A stretch of 64,000 nt of DNA from Vicugna pacos (Eukaryota; Chordata; Mammalia; Artiodactyla; Camelidae). Made by a program: the position numbers and the translations under genes. Location of the stretch: contig NC_133020.1 of assembly GCF_048564905.1 (NCBI RefSeq), forward strand, positions 16,897,501-16,961,500, written 5' to 3'. The notes beneath the pieces were generated by a model. That model saw nothing but the letters and a program-made list of their open reading frames with translations. It searched no databases and had not been told where the DNA came from. Every line of letters starts with the position of its first letter. The first letter of the stretch is position 1. Positions 23,231 through 34,705 of the stretch are shown piece by piece.

Positions 23231-23329
23231 AGATTAGTCTAATATGACTATTCTTTCTATTTTTTTTCCTTATAGGACTCAAAACTTTAATTGCATTCCC
23301 ATTATAGTCAGGAAGTATAATAAGCCCTC

Positions 23330-23725
23330 AAGAAAAAAAGCAAAAACGCCAAGATGTTCTTTCATTTGTTGCTCATACTTTTGATGTCGTATCTAAGAAA
23401 CCACTGCCTAATCTAGGATCACAAAAGTTTGCATCTGTGTGTTCTTCTAAGAGTTCTGTGGGTTTAGCGCTTACATTTAAGTCTTTGATCCATTCTGAGT
23501 TAATTTTTGTATTTCTTTTTTTTTTTGCATATGGCTATCCTGTTGTCCCTGTAACATTTATTGAACAGACTATCCGTTCCCCATTGAATGTTCTTGCCAT
23601 CTTTGTTGACAAATCAGCTGAACATGGACACGGGGTTTATTTCAGGACTCAGTTGTGTCCACTGATCTTATGTCCAAGCTGCTGCTAATACCACCCTGGT
23701 CGGAGTACAGTTTACTGCTGGGTTT
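23330..23725 (-). mobile_element. Old L1 ORF2-region fragment
   Basis: 'ttgatgtcgtatctaagaaa', 'ccactgcctaatctagg', 'catttaagtctttgatccat', 'tctgagttaatttttgta' and 'ccgttccccattgaatg' are antisense L1 ORF2 3' sequence. The short open frame across it is on the opposite strand to the L1 protein and carries no meaning. Confidence 0.82.
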
Positions 23726-23884
23726 TGTTGAAAGGGCTGCTTGTTTTCTTGATGCACGACCTTCATCAGTATGTGCTTTGTAAATGTTTTTTCTGTGGCC
23801 TACCTTTTCATCATCTCTAGGGTCTTTTGCAGAGCAAATGCTTTTCATTTTGGTGAGGCCTTATCTGTCTGTCTATCTGGGCTT

Positions 23885-24085
23885 GTGCTTTTCATGTTAA
23901 GCCTCTGTTTTGAAAATAAAGTTTCATGGTCACACAAGCTTGTCCACTTATTTACATACTGTCTGTGGCTATTTTAACTTATAATAGCAGTGTTGGAAAG
24001 TTGTAACAGAGACCATGCGGCCCACAAAGCCTAAAATTTTTGCTATCTGGATCTTAGCAGAAGAGTTTCTTGGCCCCCTGCTCTA
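23885..24085 (+). mobile_element. Non-autonomous hAT-type element, second copy
   Basis: 'gaaaataaagtttcatggtc', 'tttacatactgtctgtggct', 'gtaacagagaccatgcggcc' and 'cacaaagcctaaaattt' match the element at 1746-1942 in content and order. Both are short internally deleted copies. Confidence 0.6.
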
Positions 24086-24099
24086 ATCTGATAAATCTT

Positions 24100-24378
24100 T
24101 ATTCTCCGTGGCCTTTTCATACTCCCTCTGTCTGAAACGCTCTTTCTTCTCAAGGCTGGCTCCTTACTGTTACCCGGGCTTCTGCTCAAATTTACTTTAG
24201 AGAGGCCTTCCCTGACCACAATATTTAGAATATGCCACCCTCCCCACCATCTGTGCCCTTACTTACTTTTTCTTCATAGAATTTATCACTTCCCACACTA
24301 GAGTAAGCGCTGTGAGGGCAGCCTCAGGCACCAACAGTGCCTGGCATGTAATATCACTCAAGAAATATTTGAATGAGT
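24100..24378 (+). mobile_element. L2 LINE 3' terminus
   Basis: 'tctgctcaaatttactttag', 'agaggccttccctgaccaca', 'ctgtgagggcagcc', 'cagtgcctggcatgtaat' and 'gaatgagtaagtgag' are the L2 3' end in order. Confidence 0.85.
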
Positions 24379-24735
24379 AAGTGAGTCATAGAGAACTATG
24401 TGGAAATCACATCTTTCCAGAAAAAAATAATCCTACTTACTGTCCCATAAAATGTTTTGTTGGAGGAACAATACTTGAAAAAGAGAACACTATGTCCGAT
24501 TCCCATCATGAGCTGTGTAATGTTGATGTGTCATTTTACCTCCGTGGTTTTTCTCCATATATCAAGCTGAGGAGTTACAGAGGATGTCTGAAAATCTTTA
24601 CATTTGTTTTCTAACTCCGAATTCCTTCCCACTCTCTTCTTGAACCTGAACTGAAATTCAATATGTGGATAATAATGTAGGTTATCTTTTTCACACAGTA
24701 ATTGATCTCTGCTGATTGCTCTTGAATTCTGAACC
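24379..24735. other. Intergenic, no gene seen
   Basis: No repeat family or exon assigned. Confidence 0.45.
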
Positions 24736-24920
24736 TCTTGATCTGTCTGCAGGGGAACAGTGCAGAGCAGAGGAGAGGAAAGAGCTGTGGCGCAAAGACA
24801 CCGGTCGCAGGCCAGCTCTAGCACTCACTAGTTGTGCAACCTTGAAAACTTGTCTCAAGATCTTAAACTTTGTTTTCAAATAACAGGTGCCTCACAAATC
24901 AATGTATGCAAATAATAATA
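24736..24920 (+). repeat. MIR-like SINE fragment
   Basis: 'agctctagcactcactagtt' followed by 'gtgcaaccttgaaaacttgt' and 'caaataataataaattccc' fits a diverged MIR core and tail. Confidence 0.5.
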
Positions 24921-24999
24921 AATTCCCAATTACTTAACATCTTTTCTACGCCACTGTGAGATAATAGAAAATACATATTGGTCCCCCGCCTCCCCGTTT

Positions 25000-25640
25000 C
25001 CTGGCATAGATCTCCTAAAACCCTTGTAATTAAGTGATAAGAACACTGGGACCATCTCTTGGTCTAATATCTGTTTTTGATCAGATCCCTGACCCAGGGC
25101 TCCTAAAAACCTTGTAAATTCCTAAGTGACTAGAGCACTAGGACTATTTTTTGTTCTAATTAAGGGACTCTGGGTGGGCTCCTGGATGTCTCAAGGATGG
25201 GGGCTGGTCACCAGAAAGACCAAGCCATGATTAGCAGCTTGGAACTTTCAGCCTCATCCCCCATCCTCCAGAGAGGGGAGAGGGGCCGGAAATGGGGTTA
25301 ATAATTGATCATGCTTACAAGAGGAAGCCTCCATAAAATCGCAACAGTAGGAGGTCTGGTAAACACATCACACCGGGAAGGCGACACGCCCCACCTCCCT
25401 GGGGATGGACACTCCTATGTATGGAACTCTCCCAGACCTTGCCCCCATGTATCTCTTTATCTGGCTGTTTGCTTGTATTCCTTATCATATCTTTTAGCAA
25501 ACTGGTAAACAGAAGTGTTTCCCTGAGTTCTGTGATTCATATTAGCAAGTTAATCGAACCCAAGGAGAGGGTCGTTGTAATCTGATCTATAGCTGGTTGG
25601 TTCGAAGCACAGGTGATAACCTGGCTTGCGACTGGCATCT

Positions 25641-25687
<47 letters not shown>

Positions 25688-25820
25688 TAGGGTGGGGGTG
25701 CAGACTGTGAGACTGAGCCCTTACCTGTGGGATCCGATGCCATCTCTGGTTAGAACTGAGTTAAACTGTAGGACATCCAGCTGGTACCACAGAGAACTGC
25801 TTGGTGTGCAGAAAAACTGA
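25000..25820 (+). mobile_element. Solo LTR fossil, ERVL-like, with internal TG microsatellite
   Basis: A chain of LTR-type landmarks: 'atgtatctctttatctggc', 'ttccctgagttctgtgattc', 'gcaagttaatcgaacccaag', 'gaagcacaggtgataacctg', 'tgagcccttacctgtgggat' and 'cagctggtaccacagagaac'. I recall this arrangement from ERVL-type LTRs but cannot fix the subfamily. A TG microsatellite has grown inside it. No internal region is attached, so it is a broken remnant. Confidence 0.5.
25644..25686 (+). repeat. (TG)n microsatellite, 43 bp
   Basis: An uninterrupted TG/GT tract of about 21 units. Length polymorphism is likely. Confidence 0.97.
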
Positions 25821-25829
25821 GGGGTTTTT

Positions 25830-27354
25830 TTTCCCTTTACAGTGAAATGCTTTGCCAAGTACTAGAATATATTATGTAATTTTTAATTGTCACAATAATC
25901 AGCAAAGACAGATGTTACCCAAAGAGTCAATCATAGTGTCTGGTTAATAGGTATGAAATAGGACAAACTCACAGCCACATGTATGTGGCTGTCTAAATGG
26001 CCTTGTCAAAAATAAAATCACTGGGATTTTCGGTTTCTTTTTGTTATTGCTGAGGTGTAGTTGATGTAAAATCACTGATTTTAATGCCAACGGCAACAGC
26101 AACAACCATCTTAAACCTTTGCTTACCCTTAATGTCCCACTAAAATTCAGCAGACTTTGTCCTTTAATTTCTTGATTACTGAGATGTTCACAGGCATGTG
26201 TTTCTTTTTAAATAAAATAACAACTACAACAATGATATATGATATCTTAATAATGATAAGGTTGGCACAATTAGGAAACCCACAAACAACAGAGATAGAC
26301 TACCCTATGTTTTGAAATGGAACACACAGTACCTCCCAGTCTTAAATAGTCAAAATTAATAAGTAAATTAAATAAATACACAGTAGGGAGAGCTTGGTGG
26401 AGAGCTGGGGTGGGCAGGGGGCACAGTGACTTTGTTCTTGATTGTTCTTGATCTGATCGATAGGGGAGTGAACACACTTAACAAGAGGACCACTCGTCCC
26501 CTGATTTCTGCCTGTCACACCTTGTCCTCATAGTGCTCCCAACAAAGCCTTTCCGGAAAAATAGTCTTATCAATTGTCACGTAAATGTATCATCTTTAAA
26601 AATGTGTTGACTTTTAGGACTTTTCCAAAAAATGCATTATGGGAAAAATGTACTAAGAAAAAGCAGTTGCTCCCCCTGATCTTCTCCCAGCTCTGTTGCT
26701 TAGCATGAGCATTAAAAAGATCAGGAAAAAAATCTGGCAGTCTGAGAAGACAACCATTCAAGATTCCTGTGAATTCCCTGAGAACAAGCTTATTTAAAGT
26801 CTTTTGAGATGTGACCACATGTGGTAAACCCTTGACTCCAGGCAATACTGATTCAGCCAGCAGGTGATGCTCACCCTGCCCCCATCCCCATCCACAAATC
26901 TCTTAATACCTTTCTTGGATCTTCATCACCATGCTTTGCAAGTAATATGACCCAATTACACTCTAGAGTCTGCTCTGTACAAGTAGTTCTTATTATTGTG
27001 CACATTCCGATATGACTCTGTGTTACTCCTCCCACCTTTACAGCCATGGCAGTTTTCAAGGAAATTCCCCCTCATCCAGTTGTGTATAATTTACTAAGGC
27101 CTGTTTGCAATTACAGGGCTGAACATGGATATTTTATAGTTCTTATTGTTCTTGATGTTAAAGCACAAAATGCCACAAACATCTGAAAAGGGAGAGAATA
27201 TGGGAAATGTACTAAACCTACTGGCAGTAACGTTCTTTCCCACAGCCCCCTATGTAGGTCCACATTAATAAGACAACGAAAATTTAGGAAGATGATAGCT
27301 ATTGAGATTATTAACATAATCATGACAAAACAATTTGACATCAATCTGACATAA
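25830..27354. other. Intergenic with a perfect short palindrome
   Basis: No gene recognised. A perfect inverted repeat with 10-bp arms lies at 25971-25992, and a stub of L1 3' end (antisense) is near 26038-26075. The reverse-strand frame at 26570-26845 has no recognisable homology. Confidence 0.45.
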
Positions 27355-27570
27355 ATTCTTAATACTCACATCCTGTTTGCTGCTCTCCATCTCTCTGCTA
27401 TACTAAGAATTGACTCTCCCTCCAATTCTTCTTCGAGGTACAGCTTCCTGTGAATTGTAATTGGCTAGTTATTTATTCGCTTTATCTACTTAAGCTCCTT
27501 GAGACATGAGGCTCTGACTTAGCCCCCAACCCACCAGCACACCAATAAATACTTGTGGAAGAAGGTGAAA
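27355..27570 (+). mobile_element. L2-like 3' fragment
   Basis: 'acttaagctccttgagacatgagg' shortened to its core 'aagctccttgaga' and 'caccaataaatacttgtgg' resemble the L2 terminal region. The copy is strongly diverged. Confidence 0.5.
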
Positions 27571-28389
27571 GCTCATATAATTCTAACGTCTGAGATGAAC
27601 TCAATTCTGGGGTCCTCAACAAAGCTCTTTCTACTTGTTCAGTAGCCAGTGGGAAGACTTTTATCAAGTAAAAGAAGAGAAAAGGGAAAAGGATGGTGAA
27701 AATGAAATCTCTATAATTTGAGTGATTGCTCTGTCACCAACTAGCACCGTGTCCCCATCAGCAAAATGAGCAGGGATTAGGTGAACTTGCTGTTATAAAG
27801 GTCTGTGATTTAATTTGACTATTTTGCCTTATAAAATTAGAAAATATTTGAGATAAGCCACCTCCTCATAGCTTCCCCTGAGCCTCAACTCAGCTGCCTC
27901 CGTGAGCTGCAGTGGAGTCAGAAATCATGATTCTGCTTCACCAGCTGTCAAGTTTGAGTGTCTTCTCCTGTACCAGCTCTCCTGTCTTGGATGTGTAGTT
28001 CTGGAGATGAACTGAGATGTACTGTGAAGCACTAATGTTATTTCCAGTTTATTAAGAGGAGGGGGAGAATTCGGACAGACCATTTCCTTGACTAGTCCAT
28101 ACACTCCTTATCACCCTTTCCTTTTCATTTCTCTCTACAACCTTCCCACCCCAGCCTCATCTCTCCCCTTTCCTCTGTCTGATAGTTCTTGTCTTCCAGG
28201 TCACTCTCATTCCGGAAAAAACAAAAACAAAAACCCCACAAGTCTTCTCACTCCAATAAACATACTTTTCTTGAAAAGTGAGGTGCCACTTGCATTGCAT
28301 GAATGAATGAGCCATAATTTTCTAAAGAAATACCAATTTTCATCTTGCAAAAACCTACAGAGCTACTCATGTGCATAGCACTGAAATTC
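27571..28389. other. Intergenic, no gene seen
   Basis: No exon or clear repeat. A short CAAAAA-type A-rich run lies near 28217-28233. Confidence 0.45.
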
Positions 28390-28750
28390 TGGGTAGGTAT
28401 CTTTTTCTGGCCGGCACAGTTCCCTTGGCCTAGATTGTTTCTCTGGGGCCCCCTCTCACTTGCTTCAGGTCTCTGCTCCAAAGACACTTCCTCAGACCCA
28501 CTCCTTCTCCTTCCCCCAATTTACTATGCCAGTCCCCTCCTCATTTCTTACTACATGTTTCCTTCGTAAGATTTATCAGTGTCTGGCATGTTACGATAGA
28601 TCCACGCATCTTCTTGTCTATAGCTTCCCTAGATTATAAGCTCCAGGAGGGCAGGGCCATTGCCCACCTCGTTCACAGTGGGATCCCCTGCACCTGGAGC
28701 AGGGCTCGGACACGGTAGGCGCTCAGGAAACAACAAATATTCTCTCCAGG
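28390..28750 (+). mobile_element. L2 LINE 3' terminus
   Basis: 'ggtctctgctccaaagacac', 'tataagctccaggagggcag', 'ggccattgcccacctcgttc' and 'cacggtaggcgctcaggaaa' are the classic L2 3' end in order. Confidence 0.85.
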
Positions 28751-28849
28751 ACTCTGAGACGACTAGCTAGTTTCTCCAGAGCCCCAGGACCCCCTGTCCC
28801 TTAGTCCAGCCCAGCTGGGAGTCACCACCCACCTCCAGCAGAGCCCAGC

Positions 28850-29350
28850 TCGGAGGCTCGTCCTCCCGCCTGCCGGCCACCGGGACGGCACAGCGCTGCG
28901 CACCCTCCACCCGGACCGGGCAACTGCGGTTGGGCCCAGCGGCTCCACTCAACCGCCCATCTCCGGGACCCCGACGCCGCTCCGCCGGTCCCAGGCCGCC
29001 GCGCCCGGGGGTAACAGTGATGGCGCCCCCGCGCTTCCGCCCGCCCCGCAGCGCGGCCGTTAGGACCCCCGCGCAGCTACGAGACACCCAGGGTTCTGCT
29101 TTGAACGATCCGTTGACGCGGGAGTGCAACGTGACTCGTGGGTCCGGCTCCCTCCGGACGCAGGACGCAGGCGCCCACCCGCGGCGGGAGCTCGGGTCGC
29201 GCTCGCGGGTCCCCCCAACCGCGGCCCCAGCCCCGCTTCTCACCTTCGCGCCCAACCGCCCGGCGGGGCCGCCGCCCACCCCGCATCCCACCCGGCGCCC
29301 CCTGCGGCTTCGCCGGGAGCGCGGGGAACCCTTCACGGGGAAACAGCTCT
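28850..29350. promoter_or_regulatory. Orphan CpG island
   Basis: About 500 bp of high GC and dense CpG ('ccgggaccccgacgccgc', 'ccgcgcccgggggtaac', 'gcggggccgccgcccacc'), the largest such block upstream of FOXJ2's own island. Long open frames on both strands follow from the lack of stop codons in GC-rich DNA and resemble no known protein. It lies directly after an L2 terminus and before an old L1, so it is unique sequence. It could drive a non-coding RNA or an alternative first exon of the upstream neighbour; no exon can be named from the sequence. Confidence 0.65.
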
Positions 29351-29790
29351 GGGCCCCACCATCCTTAACGCCGCCCTTAAGAGGGTGTTGACGTTTCTGC
29401 TTTAAGAGATACCGGTCCCCCTCAACGCCTCCTCGGCCCGGAGCCGGTGCCCCCAGATATCTCTGCGGGCTGGGCCAGAGTCAGGGCTGAGAAGGCCGAG
29501 GCCAGTTTCCAGTAGTTCTTTAGGACCCAGTGGCTCTTTTCTGATGAAAAGCCCCAGCTGCCTTTCTCTCCACCTCTTGGAAAGGACTCTAAAATTTGGG
29601 GTTAGGAGTCATAAATGTCGTCCCCCGCTGCCTGATTGGTGCTATTGGGGGAGGGGGGAGGGCAAGCGAGGAAACGGTGTTTGGAGAGATTGCCCGCCTC
29701 CCACCCCAAGCTAACTTGGAATTATTTGGAGGCTCATCATGATAGCATGGGCTTTAGAAAGCGTTGAATGAATAGTGACAAGGCTTTTAA
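29351..29790. other. Flank of the CpG island, no gene seen
   Basis: GC content declines through this stretch. A G-rich run lies near 29647-29663. No exon is recognised. Confidence 0.45.
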
Positions 29791-29794
29791 AAAA

Positions 29795-30570
29795 AAGGAA
29801 TACACCACACTTTTCAAAAGAGAATACTCCAGTGACCAATAAACTCATGAAAAGGTGTGCGACTGAACTGATCATCGGGGAACTCCAAATTAAAACCACA
29901 CGAGAGTCCACCGCACACCCACCAGGATGGTTAAAATGAAGGAGGAAAAGGAAAGAAAAAGAAAATGCCAAATGTGGGAGGGGAGATAGAGCATCCAGAA
30001 TTCTCTCTGTTAATGGGGATATGAATTGATAAATTGGTGCACTTTGGAAAACTTTTGCAATGTTTATTATAATGGAACATAAGCCTGCCCTATGACCCCA
30101 CAATTCCACCCCTAGTTATATATGCAACAGAAATGCATACACATGTTCATCAAAAAGCAGGTACTAGCATATTCATCTCAGCAGTATTTATAACACTTCC
30201 AGGCTGGAAATAATCTGGATATCCATTAAGAATGGATAATTACGTTGTGGTATATTCACACACGGGAATATTTCACAGCAATGAGCATGAACATGCTACA
30301 GTGAGGTACAGTTATGTGGATGACTCTCACAAAGTTGAGTGAAAGAACCAGGTGCAAAAGAGAGCAGACCAAATGATTCCATTTATATAAAAAATTCAAA
30401 AACAGGCAAAACTGTTCTACGGTGTCAAAAATCTAAATTGTGGTTACCCTTTTGGGGGTTGTGACTGGGAGGGGACACCAGGATCTCCGGGGTATGTTCT
30501 GTAACTTTTTCTGGGTGCTGTTAACTTTATAGAAACAGTCATGCAACCGAACATTTTTTCATATGCATTT
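29795..30570 (+). mobile_element. Old L1 3' region, sense
   Basis: Sense L1 landmarks: 'aactccaaattaaaaccaca', 'gaattgataaattggtgcac', 'tatgaccccacaattccacc', 'gaatggataattacgttgtg', 'caaatgattccatttatata' and 'ggttacccttttgggggttg'. About 775 bp of an old (L1M-type) copy, 5'-truncated and without coding capacity. Confidence 0.85.
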
Positions 30571-30589
30571 AAAAACATTTTTTGTACAT

Positions 30590-30660
30590 ACATTTTTATC
30601 GAAGTATAATCAGTTTACAATGTTGTGTCAATAAAAACTTTTTAATTAAAAAAAGCCTGA
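30590..30660 (-). mobile_element. L1 3' end stub
   Basis: 'tttttatcgaagtataatca' and 'gtttacaatgttgtgtcaat' are the antisense tip of the recent L1 subfamily, inserted at the end of the older L1. Confidence 0.75.
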
Positions 30661-31380
30661 ACTTTTATTAATTTGTCCAAGTTCTCCTCTATTCAATGCA
30701 ACATACATTTTATAGTCACTGTTTGGCATATTAAGGCACTCGTAGGCACTGTGAAATCCTGGAAAGTTGTCTCTGCTTTCCAGGAGTTGATAACCTAGGA
30801 GGTGGTACAAATAAAAGTCATTGCTCAGGAGTAGTCTTTGATTCTATGCTAATTGTTAGGCAAGTCCAAAATAATTACTTTGGAAGAAAATTGGGGGAAA
30901 GAATATGCATCTAGGCAGAGTTTGTGAGTCAGGCGGGATCTTAAGAGCCTGCACTTCCTTGTCGGCAGGGAGCAGGGGGATCAACTGTCTCAGCTTTTCC
31001 AGGACTGAGGGGTTCCTCAGGACAGGGTACTTCTAGTGCTAACTCCGAGACAGTCGTGGGCAGCCTGGGCTGGGTGTTCACGCTAGCCGGGGCTGAGCCG
31101 GATTCATCTTTGAAGTTTCTCACACAAAGTCTGGCACATAGCAGTTGCTTAATAAGCTCAGTGAATATTTGTTGAAATGAAATGGGGGGAAATGGGGGAA
31201 ATGGTAACAGAAATAAAGGTACCTGTTTAGGCAATGGCAGTCGTTTTGGGGGCAGGAATTGTGGGAAATATGGGTCGGATTAGGTTGAGGAGGGCCTTGA
31301 ATGCTAAGCTGAATAGCATGTATTATGTCTTATTGACGACTGGTAGCTATGGATGCTTTTGAACAAACAATGATGTGGGA
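30661..31380. other. Intergenic with an L2/MIR-like scrap
   Basis: Near 31125-31180, 'agtctggcacatagcagttg' and 'gtgaatatttgttgaa' look like an L2 or MIR 3' end. Otherwise no gene or family is recognised. Confidence 0.45.
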
Positions 31381-31474
31381 AAAAAAATTATTTAAATGGA
31401 GGTACTGGGGACTGAACCCAGGACCTCGTGCATGCTAACATGCGCTCTACCACTGAGCTGTGCTCTCCCCAACC
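31381..31474 (-). mobile_element. Camelid tRNA-derived SINE
   Basis: Antisense head 'aatggaggtactggggactg' and 'atgcgctctaccactgagct'. A short deletion lies between the boxes ('gcatgctaacatgcgc' lacks the usual 'agc'). The tail is short. Confidence 0.88.
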
Positions 31475-31684
31475 CTGAAAAGGAAAATCTGTGTTTTTCC
31501 TTATTAAATCTGGGCTGCCAAACAGGACTAATTGATATAGTTAGAGCTGGCCTAAGTCTACAAGCTGAAGTGCAGGCAGAAGGTTATTAGGAGTCCAGAA
31601 AAAAAATTAAGTAACAGACTTTCAGAACCATAGGGGAACTAGGAGCTAATCTAATGCCTTCCTTGTTTTTTCAATTAAGAATTT
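31475..31684. other. Spacer, no gene seen
   Basis: No feature recognised. Confidence 0.4.
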
Positions 31685-32200
31685 TTATTATCACAATAGT
31701 TTCATCTTATCTATGGGGGATACTTCCCAAGACCCCAGGGGATGCCTGACACCACAGATTGTACCAGACCTTTTATACACAATGCTTTTTCCTATGCATA
31801 CTTACCCATGATAGAGTCTAATTTATAAATTCTTCACAGTAAGAGATTAATAACAATAACTAATAATAAAATAGAAGTTATAACAATATACTGTGATAAA
31901 AGCTATGTGAACGTGATATTGTGACTACATCTGATAACTCTGCCAAGCTGCTGAGTGACTAACGGGCAGGTAGTGAATTTGGGGTGGATACGCTAGAAAA
32001 CGAGATGATTCATGTCCCAGGCAGGATGGAGCGGGGTGGCTCGAAATTTTATGATGCTGCTTAGAAGGGGGGCACAGTTTAAAACTTGTGGATTGTTTAT
32101 TTCTGGAATTTCCCCTTTAATATATTTTCAGACAGTGGTTGACTGTGGGTAGCTGAAACCTCAGAAATCAAATCTGCTAGAGAGGGACTACTGTATACGT
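31685..32200 (+). mobile_element. Tigger-like (TcMar) DNA transposon remnant
   Basis: 'gatacttcccaagacccca', 'ggggatgcctgacaccacag', 'gtaagagattaataacaata', 'actaataataaaatagaagt' and the end 'gagggactactgta' follow a pogo/Tigger-type MITE consensus. It is about 510 bp and lacks a transposase frame. Confidence 0.7.
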
Positions 32201-32757
32201 TTCTTTTAGAAACTGTTTCTTCCATACCTCTTCCCCTCCTTTCTTAAATGTTAATATTTACTTGTAATCCTAATTTTAGTTAGCAATAAATGAAAGCCCG
32301 GTGGTTAAGGTGACTTCTTCTGTTTATTTGGCAGGTCCTAAGGAGGACTGGGTAAGAAGCTGTCTATTGCTTGCAAGGGGCAGTGAAACCACTACTTCGG
32401 TGGTTTCATAGCCCTGCCACGCTGGAACAAAGTGTTCACTGAGAAAGGAAAGGACCACATAGTGTTTTCCTTGGAGTTATATTTATCCAGCTCTTCAATT
32501 CTGAGAGTATAATCTTCCCACCTTTTTGGTGTAAAAACTGTTACTTCTTTTATGAAATGATGGCTACGGTCGGTGATAGTTGGTAATGTCTGTGACGATA
32601 TAAAAAGTCCTCTATTTCCCCTTCTGCCCCTGTTGGTTTATAAAATGAAAAGATATGAAACAAACTTCTGTCTCATTCTCGTACTGCTTCTGGCTCGGAA
32701 TCCTTGACATGCAGATACACGTACACTTGTGATGGTTATGGCTGAACCACATTCTAC
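32201..32757. other. Intergenic, no gene seen
   Basis: No exon or repeat recognised. Confidence 0.45.
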
Positions 32758-33295
32758 CTCCTTTTTTCGTTTTCTATGGTGAAAATTTTTATATTTAGAA
32801 TTGGCCAGCTAGACTCAGTTTAGATGATCCTAATTTTGCTGGCAGCATCTAAAGCATCATAGTCAGGAGCCAGTCATACATATGCCTTCTCTCCATCAGG
32901 CCTGCTCAGGGTGTTGATCTTAACTACGTCAGTGTCATAGAGCTTCTTCATAGCCTGTTTGATCTGACGCTTTTTGGCCTTGACATCCACAATGAACACA
33001 AGTGTGTTGCTGTCTTCTGTCTTCTTCATTGTTGACTCGGTGCTCAGGGGGAACTTGATGATGGCTAGTGGTCAAGCTGGTTTCTCCTAGGGAAGCTTTT
33101 CCGGGGGTTTTTGGGCTGCCTTCTGAGCCGCAGTGTTTTGGGCTGTCAGAAGTTGGGTGACACCCGGATCTTCTTTTTTTGTGGCTGTGGTTGCCTTTCA
33201 GCACTGCTTTCTTGGCCTTCAAAGCCCTTGCTTTGACTTCAGCTTTGGGAGGGGCGGGGACTTCCGTCTTTGCTTTATGTGCAGTCTTAGTGAAA
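32758..33295 (-). pseudogene. RPL23A: RPL23A processed pseudogene, near full length
   Basis: Reading the - strand, the N-terminal coding region starts near 33295 (start codon lost, ACT in its place), then comes 'cccgcccctcccaaagctga', the KAKKAVLKG motif and a HSHKK motif. The C-terminus reads as RPDGEKAY followed by DYDALDAASKIRII, ending at a TAA at 32820-32822. The parent's 3'UTR start ('actgagtctagctgg') follows, then an A-rich remnant of the poly(A) tail near 32762-32775. Several frameshifts break the frame. Intronless structure plus a tail shows retroposition of the mRNA for ribosomal protein uL23. Two RPL23A retrocopies on opposite strands within 11 kb are most simply independent insertions, because RPL23A is a frequent source of retrocopies. 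Confidence 0.92.
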
Positions 33296-33914
33296 AGTCA
33301 ACCTCCTTTTTATATGCCTGCAGAAGCTGTAAGACCAAACACTATATATCCCAGATTCTCTTGCAGCTAGGGGTCTAGTTGTAAATTGTGATCTATCAAT
33401 AATTTGCACATCCAAGAGACTTGAAAAGTAGAAGGGAGGTGGGGGCCTTCTCTGGGCTGCTTTGGCCGTTGCCACTGGCCAGCATGGTCATGAGATGTTG
33501 AGGTTTTTTTCAGCAGTGTTCTAGTAACCACTTACTAGCTCCTGGTCACTGAAGGCTACTGAGGCTGTGTTAGCAACAGTAGGGCTCTGGTCCCCTCAGG
33601 GACAGTTTCTGCTTTGGTGTTACTGGGCACCATCACAGGGAAGTCAGTGCTTTAAGTGTATACATTATTAACCAAAAAATAATACTGTGTGTTTCCACAT
33701 CATTCATTTAACATTACTAGGAACTAAATGCCCTTTTTGCTCATAAACAATTTTTTGAAGGTTCCAATGTGTTTTTATTGATTAGAATTGTATATCGTTG
33801 TAATCCTTCCATCATACATATAAAATATAGTAATAACCAAATATCTGATACTAAAATAACTTACTGAAAAGTTCTACTATTGAACGCAGAATAGTTCTCT
33901 CTCTCTTAACAATT
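33296..33914. other. Intergenic, no gene seen
   Basis: Spacer between the RPL23A pseudogene and the GAAA tract. No family assigned. Confidence 0.45.
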
Positions 33915-34255
<341 letters not shown>

Positions 34256-34259
34256 CCAC

Positions 34260-34705
34260 TGAGTTTATCTTGGAAAATTTAAATTCTGGCCATTATTTTA
34301 CAAGTCGGCAATCTGAGTAATTCAGCTTGAAGATGACTTTCTCCTTGTAGACGTCTGCTCATCCACGTGCGATCTGGGACCTCCTCGGGTCGCAAGCTTT
34401 TTCTGCATATGATGGACTTTGGAGATGGGACCTCGCAATTGTCCTCGCCTTGAGCCCTGGTCAAAGTTCCATATTCAGCCAATCCCAGTTTTTTACTTTC
34501 AGCCAGAGTATATTTGCAGAAAAACGCCCCTTGTACCTTACCAAAAATGTCATAATCCACTGATATCAGGGTGTCCCCTTCTGCCTCGCTCATGCTCACA
34601 CGCTCCTGGTCCTCCTCCCACGCGGCGGGGACTCCCGGGCCACCACCACGCCAACGGTTCCCCCAGCCGCGTAACCGCCGCGCCCGGAAGCTCAGACAAA
34701 ACAAT
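34260..34705 (-). pseudogene. ACYP1: ACYP1 processed pseudogene
   Basis: ACYP1 is the common-type acylphosphatase, a roughly 99-residue cytosolic enzyme that hydrolyses acylphosphates. Here, on the - strand, an ATG at 34593 opens a frame reading EGDTLISVDYDIFGKVQG followed by FF and KKLGL, matching the start of ACYP1. In the parent the arginine just after FF binds phosphate; here that residue is cysteine. A middle part (around the G-W-V-Q-N motif) is shortened, the frame then shifts, and the end KVIFKLNYSDCRLVK is recovered in another frame with TAA at 34293-34295. The GC-rich part upstream, to about 34700, looks like the parent's 5'UTR. No introns are present, so it is a retrocopy. It is not functional. 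Confidence 0.9.

Noticed and set aside
28767-29391. Long frames on both strands in the orphan island
   Set aside because: Both strands are open because GC-rich DNA lacks stop codons; there is no homology and no splice support.
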